Shown: piece after piece, positions 1 to 9,993 of the stretch
How the letters are laid out: the number at the start of each line of letters is the position of its first letter
How positions within the stretch are numbered: position 1 is the stretch's first letter
Assembly: GCA_020635285.1 (NCBI GenBank)
Contig: JACKAB010000044.1
Location: forward strand, 372,001-436,000
DNA: 64,000 nucleotides
Direction of reading: 5' to 3'
Source of the DNA: Ignavibacteriales bacterium
GTDB taxonomy: Bacteria > Bacteroidota > Ignavibacteria > Ignavibacteriales > Melioribacteraceae
Notes under the pieces: model-generated
The model's input: the letters and a program-made list of their open reading frames with translations, nothing else
Databases searched by the model: none
What the model was told of the DNA's origin: nothing
Made by a program: the position numbers and the translations under genes

Positions 1-969
1 TATCTTGAGTTATCAACTAATTTATGCTGGGAATATAAAAAGAATACGGCTTACGATATTTCGAATTCAGCTATTCCTGTTCCTCATGGATGCAGAAATG
101 GTGATGCTAATGGTCATAGTTTGGGTGTTAAAAATACGGTAACGAATTCATTGTTATTTCTTTTATCATCTCGCATTTATAGATTAAGCCAAGAAGAACC
201 AATCAATGAAAATGAAAAATATTTAGACATGGCATATCGTCAATGGATTTGGTTTGATCAATGGTTTAATCTTGAAGAGTACGAATACTTAAAAAAAACA
301 ACTTCATCTGGTGCTCTTGTTCAAGAAAGGCCTATGGCTTTTTTTGAAGGATCTGATTACATTAATAAAGAACATCCGCCTTGGGCCGAAGGTTGGGTAT
401 GGGCTGGGGATCAAGGGCTTGTTGTTGCGGCATTAACAGACATGTATTTAGTAAGAGATCAATTAAGCGAATGGATATTTAAAAATAATATTGATGCAAA
501 TTTTGATAATGCTGTTTTTGAGAAAAGAATTCTTTACTTAATAAAAGAAATTGGCAAAGGTATTAAGACAGCATTAGTAAGCTCAGAAGATTTAATTATT
601 CGTGAAGCACCATGTCTATCTAGCTTTGGTCCAGTTCATGGAAGGGATTATGTTGCAGGGCGAGGGATTATGTTACGCTATATTGGATCTGAAGAAGAAA
701 AGAACCTTATTGGTGTTGATCTTAATGAAAACATCAAAGCTACAATTGAAGCAATCTGGCAAACCCGCAATAAAGCCAACAATCAATTTCAGGCTGAATT
801 TACAAATAAAGAAATTGACAAAATTTATATCGAAAAATTTGAAAAACTCTGGGGTCTTGCAGATTATGTTTATGAATGGGATATTAAAACGATGAAGGAA
901 AAAAATAAGTTTGGTGTTTGTCAGTCTATAGGACTGGATGCTTTAGGCGCAGCAATTAAATCCTTGTGA
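1..969 (+). CDS. GH76-like alpha-1,6-mannanase, 5' end cut by window edge
   Basis: The reading frame is open from base 1, so the gene begins before the window; codons 1-40 read ...[12 protein letters not shown]... directly into the later part. The fragment has the GH76 layout: a Cys-Trp then Lys-Asn-Thr-x-x-Asn-Ser-Leu segment (CW...[12 protein letters not shown], about bases 25-165), the [10 protein letters not shown] helix near 235-265, and the [16 protein letters not shown] helix near 405-450. GH76 enzymes cut alpha-1,6-mannan backbones. The family's catalytic Asp pair normally lies N-terminal to the KN..N segment, so it should be upstream of this window and cannot be checked. A downstream alpha-mannosidase set (GH38, GH92) fits a mannan role. 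It could instead be a divergent (alpha/alpha)6 hydrolase of unknown specificity. Confidence 0.6.
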   Translation, partial: YLELSTNLCWEYKKNTAYDISNSAIPVPHGCRNGDANGHSLGVKNTVTNSLLFLLSSRIYRLSQEEPINENEKYLDMAYRQWIWFDQWFNLEEYEYLKKTTSSGALVQERPMAFFEGSDYINKEHPPWAEGWVWAGDQGLVVAALTDMYLVRDQLSEWIFKNNIDANFDNAVFEKRILYLIKEIGKGIKTALVSSEDLIIREAPCLSSFGPVHGRDYVAGRGIMLRYIGSEEEKNLIGVDLNENIKATIEAIWQTRNKANNQFQAEFTNKEIDKIYIEKFEKLWGLADYVYEWDIKTMKEKNKFGVCQSIGLDALGAAIKSL

Positions 970-1052
970 AAAAATGATCTGGATTCATAAATTTAAGTTA
1001 CATGAGATATACTAAAAAAAAATAGTTTTCTGATATAAATAAAAGAGGTGAA

Positions 1053-3154
1053 ATGGTTAATAGTTACCAAAAAATGGGATTACTTTTTTTTTGTATTCAG
1101 TTTTGTTTTTTTGGGTCAAAAAACAATTGTCAACAAAAAGAAATGGCTGACGTTTTTGAAAATTCTTTTCCAAATGTAGAAGAACTATCTATTAGTTCTG
1201 AGAACTGTATTTTAGAAGATAGGCATTTATGGGTGTCAAATGAGATACAGACTGTAAATCCAGATTTTAAAGGAATTGGAGGTATAACTAAAATTTATAG
1301 TCCTCCATTAAATTTATCTCCATTACAAATGGATGTAAAATTTTTCGAAAGAAAAATTAAGACAAAACAATATAATTGGAAACCTGGCGAGATAATTCAA
1401 CAAGCGGAGATAAATGGAATTGAAATAAAATGTCTCATCATTCCTTTGTCTTCATCAACAAAAGTTATTCAGGTTTATGAACTATCAAACCAGAATAAAG
1501 AAAGTATTGCTATCCCTATACAAATATCTGTCGCGCCTTATCTATCAAATTACGATAGTCTTTGGATTTGGTCACCACGGGATGCGAAAAATAAAGCCAC
1601 TTTAGAATATACTCCCAAAATCAGTGAACTATTATTTAAATCTGAGGATGGAATCATTAAAATATCTACTGATAATAATAATTTCGAAAAGAAAGAGAAT
1701 TACTTATCTGGAAGTATAGACATAGAAGCTGGCGAAAAGAAACAATTCACCACGTTTATATCTTATTCGGAAAAGAATCAAAAGATGAAATTACAAGCAA
1801 GGGAACAATGCAATTAATTCAAGAGGCTAGAGAAAGATGGAATGAGAGATTGACATATGCATATAATCATCTTGGAAGAATTAAAAGTTCAAATGCCGAT
1901 CTGGATTTATTTTATAAACGGGGAATTCTGAGTTTGCTTACATGTGAATGGAATAAAAAGGAATTGTTACTTCAACCTTACTTCTCAGAATCTGGTATCG
2001 ATGGTGGTGCGGTATGTTCTTATTTGTGGGGTTACGCTTATGTTTCTAAGATAATGCCAATTTATAATTCTCAAGCCTGGAAAAATCAAATTATTCAAGG
2101 AATAAAAACAGATGCAAAGAATCACTATGCTTTCACTCCAATAATTGGTGAAGGATTGGCCCTTGGTATTCTTATAATCAATATTCAGCTATTCGTGCAA
2201 TATATGACTATGTCCTCATATCCGGTGACCGTGCATTTCTTTCTGAAAAAATAAATAATAAAACGGTTATTGATTATTGTATTGATCAAGCGTTATTTAA
2301 AGATGATATAGAAAAGAATGTTGCGTTAATTGATTATGGTTCTAATCATAATCTCCTTGAACTAAAAAAAGACAGACCGTTACCAATTTTTTGTTCCCAG
2401 TCCTAATGCCGAAAGGTGTTGGTCTTACAGAGCAGTTGATGAACTTTGTAAATGGGCAAAAGTTACCTCCCAAAATCTCTCACCACATGCCGATAGTTTA
2501 GCTAAACTGATAACCAATAAATTATGGTCGGAAGAGGAACAATGGTTCTTAACTCTTGATACCTTAGGTCACCGTCATTTTCTGCCTTCTATTCAAATAT
2601 TTGATATGTTAAGATGTAATGTGCTTTCTAAGGATCAAGAACAAAAAATCCTTAATCATCTAAATGAAAAAGAATTTTTATCTGAATATGGAGTTCATAG
2701 TTTATCTAAACTTGATTGGGCTTATGACTTAAATGATGCGGATTGGGGCGGTCCTGGTATTTACGCTGGTGATGCTCCAGAATTAATTGAAGATTTATAT
2801 TTATCTGGTTATCCAGAAAAAGCTGAGGATATACTAAATCGAATATTATGGTGGGGTAAATATTTGCCTTACTATCCACAAGCTATTATTGCAGATAAAA
2901 TTGATTATCGCAGAAACGGACGGGCAAATATAATTGCTGGTATTACTTCTACACAATCAATTCTTTTCGGATTATTGGGATTACAGTTTTTACCTGATGG
3001 TGATGTCTATATTAAACCTGAGAAAACAAATTTGTTCAACAAATTTGAAATTAACGGACTACAGATAAAAGAAGAAGTAGTTGACATTTCAATTATAGAA
3101 AATATAATTTCTGTAAAAACTAAAAATCAAAAAGAGAGAAAAAAGCTGAAATAG
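1053..3154 (+). CDS. six-hairpin (MGH1/GH63-like) glycosidase, frame-broken
   Basis: Start ATG at 1053 follows an AAAGAGGTGAA ribosome site. A hydrophobic N-terminus with a Cys-containing stretch suggests export. The N-terminal ~250 residues look like a beta-sandwich, and the rest an (alpha/alpha)6 barrel. Conserved protein continues through frame changes near 1808, 2155 and about 2375: WYSYNQYSAIRAIYDY reads in a third frame at 2158-2205, and ...NAERCWSYRAVDEL resumes at about 2405. The C-terminal part (DLNDADWGGPGIYAGDAP, 2720-2780) matches the same region of the next gene (LIDSDWGGGGQYAGMPG), so the two are tandem paralogues. The exact GH family is uncertain. Trehalase/mannosylglycerate-hydrolase-like folds carry this architecture. 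Both are next to mannan enzymes, so a glycoside-processing role in the periplasm is inferred. Confidence 0.6.
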
Positions 3155-3172
3155 GTGAAAGGATTTATCTTT

Positions 3173-5386
3173 ATGAAAACTAAAAATTATAACAGATTAG
3201 TACTGAATACTTTTTTCACAACCATTGTTTTAATCTTTTTATTTGCGGAATTGGAAATATTGTTTTAGCACAAAGAGAAGTTACACCAGCAGATCCAGAA
3301 TATTATATAATGGATAGAGAAAATATTACTTTCGAAGATTTTCATATACTATTATTTAACTATCGGGGTTTTGTAAGTCCACGTCAATACAGTATTACTC
3401 AATTTACTCATGTTCAATTTCTTCCAATTACGGCAGAAATGTATAACTTTAATTTAAACTTTTTACGATAAGGGAACTGGAAGGTTAATTGAAGATGATG
3501 TCCCAACCAAATGGAAGTCATGGATTGATGACAGAAAAAACTTTGATCCATTAGGTTCAAATTTCCGTCCTAATTCACCTTCTGTAATGGTTACGCAAGA
3601 TGAAGATTGGATGCCAAATTTATACCACAGAACCGGTACTTTTCACAAAGAGTATAATAACAATTGGGTGAGTTTCTCTGCGGAAAGTTGGACCAGTGTC
3701 TCTTACAACGATGATGAAGTTTTTATTAAGCTTAAGATAACCAATAGAAATTCGGAAAATCTTGATATGACAATTATTCCAAATCAAGTTGCCGACAAAA
3801 TTATTGTCCGTGGAAAAGAAGGTTCGACCCATGCAAAACAGATTGATGCTTTCACCTTTGGTAGTGAAGTAGCTCATGCTCGAGTATCATCAAATATAAA
3901 ATCAATTTCTGAAAAAGGATTTGAAATAAGTTTAGCTCCAGGTAAAACTAAAACATATTGGTTTGCAGTAAAATTCTATCAACCTGGAAAAGTAACCCCA
4001 GAAATTATTCAGCAAGATATTGAAAAGCGGATGGAAGATGCGGATAAAACTTCAAGAGAAAAATTGGCATGGGCTTACAATCAGTTGCCAAAGTTTAGTA
4101 GTACTAATAAACAATTAGAAATATATTATTACCGTTGCATGCTTTCAGTTATGATGAGTCGTTATGAAAATCCAAATTATATTTCCGATGTATTTTGGTC
4201 CGTGGGTATGTGGCCATATACAATCAGTTGGGATAATTCTTATTCCTCTGATATTCTTGCAATGCTTGAACCTAAAAGTTTGAAGGGTACTATCCTTACA
4301 GACTTTGAGCATGTCAAAATGAAAAGGACCTATGTTGGCTGGAACGGTGCCCATTGGGATAACCTCTATATTCAAGAACCTTTTGCTCTTCAAATAATGC
4401 TTGAAGCCTATTTAAGACACACCAATGATTATTCGATTTTTAATGCAAAAGCGGCAGATGCAACTGTTTGGGAATGGATGAAACGATGGATAGTAGAGCT
4501 TCAGACAAAATACACGAATGAAATGGGTTTTATTGATATTGGTTATAATACAGAAAAGATAATTGAGATAAGAACCGATGGATATAATCATGTTGTGCCA
4601 ATAACCAATGCGCTTACAATAAATTTGCTGTATAAGATGTCTGAATGGGCTGTTATAAATGAAGAAAATGAATTATCAGAAAAATATAAAGCAGATGCAA
4701 ATAAATTAAACAAGCAAGTAAATGATCACCTTTGGAATGAAGAGAAGGGCTGGTTTGATAATCTTTACCCCGATGGAACAAAAGGGACAATCTGGACATA
4801 CCATCTTTTCGATCTGCTTGATTCAGATCATTTAACAGATAACCAAACTATTCGTTTAGTAGTGCACCTACAAGAAGGTGAATTTCTTGGGAAATATGGT
4901 CTTTATTCAATTGCAAGAAGAGATACAGTACATTGGGATTTAATTGATTCAGATTGGGGCGGCGGCGGACAGTATGCTGGTATGCCCGGTCGTATTTCAC
5001 GTTATTTATATCAAAAGGGATTTGCTGGAAAAGGTTGGGATTTGTTAAGAAGACATATCAGATATATGGATCATTTTCCTTATTTACCACAAAATCCTTT
5101 TACTGACAAACCCGAACAAGATCTCTCTTCTCAATCAGTTGAAATTGCAGCAGGTGCAGGTATGGAAGCTATTATTTTTGGAACATTTGGAATAAGGATG
5201 GAAGGAGATAAATTAGTAATTAAACCTTATAATCATGAGGATATTGGTGAAGCCACATTAAAGGATATTAAATATAAAGGAAGGTTAATTAATGTCCAAT
5301 TGATGAAAAAAACATTCTCAGTATTTGAGGGCGAAAAACTTATTGCTACTAAATTTTATGGAGAATCAGTAAGTATTGATATGTAA
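3173..5386 (+). CDS. six-hairpin (MGH1/GH63-like) glycosidase, paralogue of upstream gene
   Basis: The start is the ATG at 3173, 18 bases after the previous stop. Residues 1-30 are a hydrophobic export signal whose frame changes near 3240 in a T run (the continuation reads GIGNIVLAQREVTPADPEYY). A second break near 3468, also after T's, leads from ...YNFNLNFLR into YDKGTGRLIEDDVP. From 3587 the frame is open for 599 residues. This part has a beta-sandwich linker, then an (alpha/alpha)6 barrel with SVGMWPYTISWDNSYSSD at 4200-4250, GWNGAHWDNLYIQEP at 4340-4380 and DSDWGGGGQYAGMPG at 4945-4990. The WDNSY..D segment resembles the substrate-site loop of trehalase/MGH1-type enzymes. Specificity cannot be read from sequence alone. 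It belongs to the same transcription unit as the preceding paralogue. Confidence 0.65.
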
Positions 5387-5652
5387 ATAAATTGTACTTT
5401 ATTGATTGAAAAGTAATTGTTAAAAATCCCTAAATTTAATATTAGAATTAAATGACAAGAAATAAATCAAAAATTTAGCAGATCTTTTTTATTAAACTTA
5501 CAAATCCTATACTTATTGAAAAGATTGCTTTATCTGAAAAGTTCTTTTTTATGAATTATTACTATAGTAAACGATACAGATTCTCTGGAAGTTTGCACCA
5601 GAAATGAAAAATGAAACTTTAGAATAAAGCTAAATTAAAGGAAAGAAAAAAA

Positions 5653-6068
5653 ATGATCGAAAAATTTATAATCAAAGATAGTGGATTCCATCCTTTTTAA
5701 TTAGTGATAGTTGGCAAGTTGCTCAACTTAACTATATGGTTGATCAGCATATTGATAATATAAAAAAAGTAGAGGTTCACTTTGAAACTGACGAAGTGTT
5801 CGTTTTATTGAATGGAGATGCCGTTCTAATAACAGCTAAAATGGAAAATACTGGCCCAGTTTTCAATACAGAATTAATGAAACTTGGGACCGTATATAAT
5901 GTACCTAAAAATATCTGGCATAATATTGCTATGAGGAAAGAAAGTGAAGTGCTGATAGTTGAAAAATCGAATACACATATAGGTGATTATAAGTACTTCG
6001 ATTTGAATGAAGAACAAATTGTTGACTTAAAAAATGTATCAGAGTCGTTTGATGAAATAAATAGATAA
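5653..6068 (+). CDS. small cupin-fold protein
   Basis: The ATG at 5653 follows an AAAGGAAAGA stretch and starts MIEKFIIKDSGFHPF. The frame breaks at the T run near 5696 and continues LISDSWQVAQLNYMVDQ into the longer open frame from 5736. About 138 residues in total. The core is a single cupin: HFETDEVFVLLNGDAVLIT (motif 1, with Glu-Asp but only one His nearby) and VYNVPKNIWHNIAM (motif 2, with a His). It is the first gene of a set with RraA-like, SDR, mannonate dehydratase and lactonase genes. Sugar-acid clusters often carry such cupins as isomerases or accessory proteins. The reaction is not determinable here. Sparse metal ligands make a regulatory or non-classical role possible. Confidence 0.6.
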
Positions 6069-6094
6069 AGATAAATTTAACAAAGAAGGAATAG

Positions 6095-6788
6095 ATGGCA
6101 AACTGGAAAAATGATAACGAGCTATTTAACATTGCAAAAAAATGAATTATTTGTTGCCTTAGTTGGCGATGTGCTTGATAAATTAAATTATCAGCATCAA
6201 TTTATTTCTCCCAAAATAAAACCGTTAAGAAATGATTTTATTGTTATCGGAAGAGCAATGCCTGTATTAGAAGCCGATGTCTTTGAAGAAGTGGTAGAAG
6301 ATACAAAGAATCCAATTATGAAAAAACCTTTTGGAATTATGTTCGAAGCTTTGGATAGCCTGAAAGAAAATGATGTTTATATTTGTACTGGTGCTTCACC
6401 AAGATATGCGCTTTGGGGCGGATTAATGAGCACAAGGGCTATTAAACTTGGTGCGGCAGGAGCTGTACTGCACGGATATTCTAGGGATACTAATGAAATA
6501 CTCAAGCTAAATTTCCCAACTTTCTCTTATGGTGGCTATGCTCAAGATCAAGGGCCAAGGGGTAAGGTAGTGGATTACAATGTTAAAATTGAACTTGATG
6601 GGGTTAAAGTTTCTCCTGGAGATATAATTTATGGTGATAGAGATGGAGTACTTGTCGTCCCAAAAGAAGTTGAAGAAGAAGCGTTCAATGGAGCAATCGA
6701 AAAAGCTAGAGGTGAACAATTAGTCAAAAAGGCATTAGAAGAAGGTATGAGTACTGCAGATGCATTTAATAAGTTCGGAATAATGTAA
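6095..6788 (+). CDS. RraA / HMG-aldolase family protein
   Basis: ATG 6095 follows AAGAAGGAA and reads MANWKNDNELFNIAK. The frame then shifts in an A run near 6138 into ELFVALVGDVLDKLNYQHQF and is open to 6788 (about 230 residues, normal family length). Family hallmarks are visible: VGDVLDKL (6160-6185), VIGRAMPVLEADVFEE, CTGASPRYALWGGLMSTRA (6385-6440) which carries the conserved G..W.....A.A region, HGYSRDTNEI (Arg-Asp of the active site) and PGDIIYGDRDGVLVVP. Members are class II pyruvate aldolases such as 4-hydroxy-4-methyl-2-oxoglutarate aldolase; others act on sugar-acid intermediates or inhibit RNase E. Next to SDR, UxuA-type and lactonase genes, cleavage of a 2-keto-3-deoxy sugar acid is the attractive inference. 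It is not shown. Confidence 0.8.
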
Positions 6789-6835
6789 TTTTAGAATTAC
6801 GATATTTATAATAATTAACAAAAACGGGATATAGC

Positions 6836-7657
6836 ATGAAAGCAATTGATCTTACTGGTAAACGAGCTTTAGTCACTGGAGGTAGCCAAGGAATTGGATC
6901 TGAAATTTGTAAAAAACTTGCTAGCTGTGGAGCGGATATAATGATTAATCATTTCAGGAGTAAAGAAAAAGCTGAAGCACTAGCTGCTGAGTTAAGGGAA
7001 ACATATAGTGTTAAAGTAGAGATTGCTGATGCTGATGTTTCAAATAGTACAGAGGTTGTAAATTTGTTTACGCTTATGGATAAAACTCTTGGTGGAATAG
7101 AAATATTGGTAAATAATGCAGGAACAGAAAGTGTTATTCATGTATTAGATTTGGAAGAATCAGAATGGGATAGAGTAATCGATATAAATCTGAAAGGGCC
7201 ATTTTTATGTTCTCAGCAAGCTGGACGAAGAATGGAAAAAAGCAGGCAGGGGGAGTAATAATAAATATCTCTTCAATTCATGATACTATTTCAAGAAAGG
7301 GCTAACTCATTACTGTACCGCCAAAGCAGGTTTGAAAATGCTCTCAAAATGTTTATCCTTGGAATTAGTTGATAAAAATATTCGAGTTGTTTCTATTGCA
7401 CCAGGTGCTATTGAAACAGAAATGAATCGAGAAGAAATTAAAAATTTGGTGTTGAGAAATTTGAGAAGTGGATACCTGCTGGTTATGTTGGTCAAGTTTC
7501 AGACGTTGCAAATTCTGTGGCCTTTCTTGCAAGCGATTACGCTTCTTATATTCACGGAGCAGATCTATATATTGATGGAGGGTACATGAATCATACCATT
7601 CAATATGATCCTCGACCCCTAGAAAAGGAAACTAATCGAAAACAGACCTTTTGTTGA
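6836..7657 (+). CDS. short-chain dehydrogenase/reductase (sugar-type), frame-broken
   Basis: ATG 6836 starts MKAIDLTGKRALVTGGSQGIG, the TGxxxGxG cofactor motif of classical SDRs. NNAG is at about 7115. After 7247 the frame shifts (GVIINISSIHDTISRKG), again near 7303 to HYCTAKAGLKML, and again near 7453 to KWIPAGYVGQVSDVANSVAFLASDYASYIHG. The catalytic Ser (NISS) and Y-x-x-x-K (YCTAK) are present once frames are joined. VSIAPGAIETEM and the DGGY C-terminus are typical of glucose 1-dehydrogenase-like SDRs. About 270 residues. Sits between RraA-like and mannonate-dehydratase genes, so oxidation of a hexose, or reduction of a keto sugar acid as in SDR-type UxuB, are the two reasonable roles. The indels lie mostly at short homopolymers. 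Confidence 0.75.
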
Positions 7658-7698
7658 AATTAAAACTAACGGAACCAGCATTTGAATGAGTTGTTGAT

Positions 7699-7723
7699 GA
7701 CCTTTTCTTTTGATTACAAGGTC
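7699..7723 (+). terminator. weak hairpin after SDR gene
   Basis: Six-base arms GACCTT (7699-7704) and AAGGTC (7718-7723) face each other across 13 bases, in the 140-base gap after the SDR stop. There is no real U-tract (TTATTCTAG follows), so termination is doubtful. Confidence 0.25.
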
Positions 7724-7797
7724 TTATTCTAGTATTTCTATTCAATAACATAGCCATACCAAGTTGTTTGATTTAATATATAAAGGAGTCAATAGTT

Positions 7798-8859
7798 TTG
7801 AAATTAGGATTTGGATTATATAAACATATGCTAAATGAAGAGCATTATAAGTTTGCTAAGCAATGTGGCGCAACCCCATTTAGTAATTCATTTAGTTGAT
7901 TATTTCGGACATAACAAAGAGGATGCAAATCAGCCAATTGGAGAAAGAGAAGGTTGGGGAAAAGCCGGTATTAATAATGAAATATGGTCAGCTGAATATT
8001 TGACCGATATAAGAAAAGAAATAAATGATCACGGTTTAGAACTTGAAGCCATTGAAAACTTTGATCCCGCACATTGGCATGATGTACTATTGGATGGTCC
8101 TAAAAAGTTAGAGCAAATAGAAAACTTAAAACAGCTTATCAGAAATGTTGGTGCCGCAGGATTCCAACTTTTGGCTATAATTTTTCTTTGGCTGGTGTTA
8201 GTTCCAGAGTAACCGGTCCTTTCGCTCGAGGAGGAGCTATATCAGTTGGAATGGAAAAAGGCGATGAAACACCAATACCAAATGGTATGGTTTGGAATAT
8301 GATTTATGATGAAACAGCTACTGGAACAATGCCGCAAATAGATCATGATGAACTTTGGAAGAGAGTGACATTCTTCTTGAATGAACTGCTGCCCGTCGCC
8401 GAAGAAGCAGGAGTTCAATTGGCTGCTCATCCTGATGATCCACCACTTCCATATATTAGAAAAACTCCACGTTTAGTTTTTCAGCCTGATCTTTATCAAA
8501 AACTACTGGATGTAAATGATAGTCCATCTAATAAATTAGAATTTTGTCTTGGATCAATTGCTGAAATGACTGAAGGAGATGTTTACCATTCTACAGAACA
8601 ATATAGTAAGCAAAATAAAATATCTTATATACATTTTAGAAATGTGGTTGGGAAAGTACCAAAATACAAAGAAGTTTTTGTTGATGAAGGTGATATAGAT
8701 ATGGTGAAGATTTTGCGAATTCTAAAGAACAATAATTTTAAAGGAGTTTTAATCCCCGACCACACTCCACAAATGAGTTGCGCTGCTCCTTGGCATTCTG
8801 GAATGGCTTTTGCAATGGGATATATGAAAGCGGTATTAAATCAAGTAGAAAATGAGTGA
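7798..8859 (+). CDS. uxuA: mannonate dehydratase-like TIM-barrel enzyme
   Basis: The TTG at 7798 with AAAGGAG ten bases upstream gives MKLGFGLYKHML, the expected UxuA-type start. An extra C near 7883 breaks the frame (GAT/HLVIHLVDYF), and a second break near 8172 joins GFQL to GYNFSLAGVSS. From there the frame is open to 8859. Hallmarks: AAHPDDPP (8410-8455), EFCLGSIAEM, YIHFRNVVG (metal and substrate ligands) and EVFVDEGDIDM followed by GVLIPDHTPQM. UxuA converts D-mannonate to 2-keto-3-deoxygluconate with Mn2+. About 353 residues, close to the shorter Gram-positive type. The following lactonase gene starts inside this gene (8-base overlap), which implies translational coupling. Context with GH38/GH92 mannosidases suggests the mannonate comes from mannose rather than glucuronate. 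Confidence 0.8.
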
Positions 8860-9929
8860 AATAAGTGAGAGTATTTATTGGGTGTTATACCAAAAAAAAA
8901 CAGAAGAACTGGTAGGTAAAGGAAAAGGTATCTACTGTTTTGATTTTGATGAAGTTGAAGGTAAGTTGGATCTACTGGATGTTACAGCATCCCTAAATCC
9001 AAGTTATCTTACCATCTCTAAAGATGGTAAATATTTATATGCCGTTGAAGAAATTCCGATTGAAGAATCTCCGAAAATTAGAGCATTTAGAATTAATCCA
9101 GAGAGTAGTAAAGACTCACTTGCATTTATTGATGAGCAAGAATTACCAGGTTCATATTCATGTCATTTAGCAATAGCAGATTCGCAGAAATATTTAATTG
9201 TTGCAGCATATATGTCCGGAAACGTATTAGTTTATCCAATTGATGATAATGGAGAACTTCTTCCTTTGAATCAAAATATTATACATTATGGAATTGGCCC
9301 AAATACAATTAGACAAGAAGCTCCCCATGTTCACATGATCCAGCCGGTCAATAAAAATGGTTTTTATGCTGTAGATTTGGGATTAGATACAGCTAGGTAT
9401 TACGAGTTTGATCAATCAAATAATAAATTTATGTCAGCACCCGAATTTGATTTGGAAATTAAAAAAGGTGCTGGTGCGAGACATATGATATTCCACCCAA
9501 ATGGCAGCTATGCTTTCGTATTTTCTGAACTTACTTCAGAAGTATTTAGTTTCAAGAAATCTGGAGAAAAAATGGAACTTATTCAATCCATATCATCTTT
9601 ACCAGATGAAGTGAAAACTATTCCAGCTGGAGCTGCTATTAAAATGCATCCAAATGGAAAATATTTATATGTTTCTAATCGAGGTCATAATTCTATCTCA
9701 ATGTATAAATTTGATCGAGAAACGGAAAAGTTAACCTTGGTTACTAATATTGATAGCGGAGGTAAAACACCGCGCGATATTAGTATAGATCCTTTGGGCA
9801 ATTGGTTGTTGGTTGCAAATCAAGACTCGGATAATATAGTAGTTTTTAAAAGTAAGCCAAGACGATGGTTTGCTAAAAAAACATCTTGAAAATTATGATG
9901 TGAAAACGGGATGTTGTATTCAATTTTAA
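8852..9929 (+). CDS. beta-propeller sugar lactonase (PF10282-type)
   Basis: Starts at ATG 8852, overlapping the dehydratase stop. The seven-bladed lactonase pattern repeats: PSYLTISKDGKYLYAVEE, SCHLAIADSQKYLIVAAY, GAGARHMIFHPNGSYAFVFSE (9460-9525), KMHPNGKYLYVSNRGHNSIS and TPRDISIDPLGNWLLVANQDSDNIVVF. The family hydrolyses aldonolactones (6-phosphogluconolactonase and unphosphorylated sugar lactones). The apparent end at 9889 is probably an artefact. Two small shifts near 9853 and 9880 would give VSQDDGLLKKHLENYD and a C-terminus ending CCIQF at 9929, like the family's usual P-V-C-x-K-F end. No signal peptide, so it is cytoplasmic. It would open the lactone made by the SDR and feed the mannonate dehydratase. 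Confidence 0.8.
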
Positions 9930-9993
9930 AAATAATTTAAAATGAATCTAATAAAAATAGAAAGATATTAAGCAAAACAAACGGAGGAAATTA

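Noticed and set aside
6836..7657. Naming the SDR as UxuB (fructuronate reductase)
   Set aside because: SDR-type UxuB exists, but the sequence looks as much like glucose 1-dehydrogenases and several frame breaks blur it; left as a general sugar SDR.
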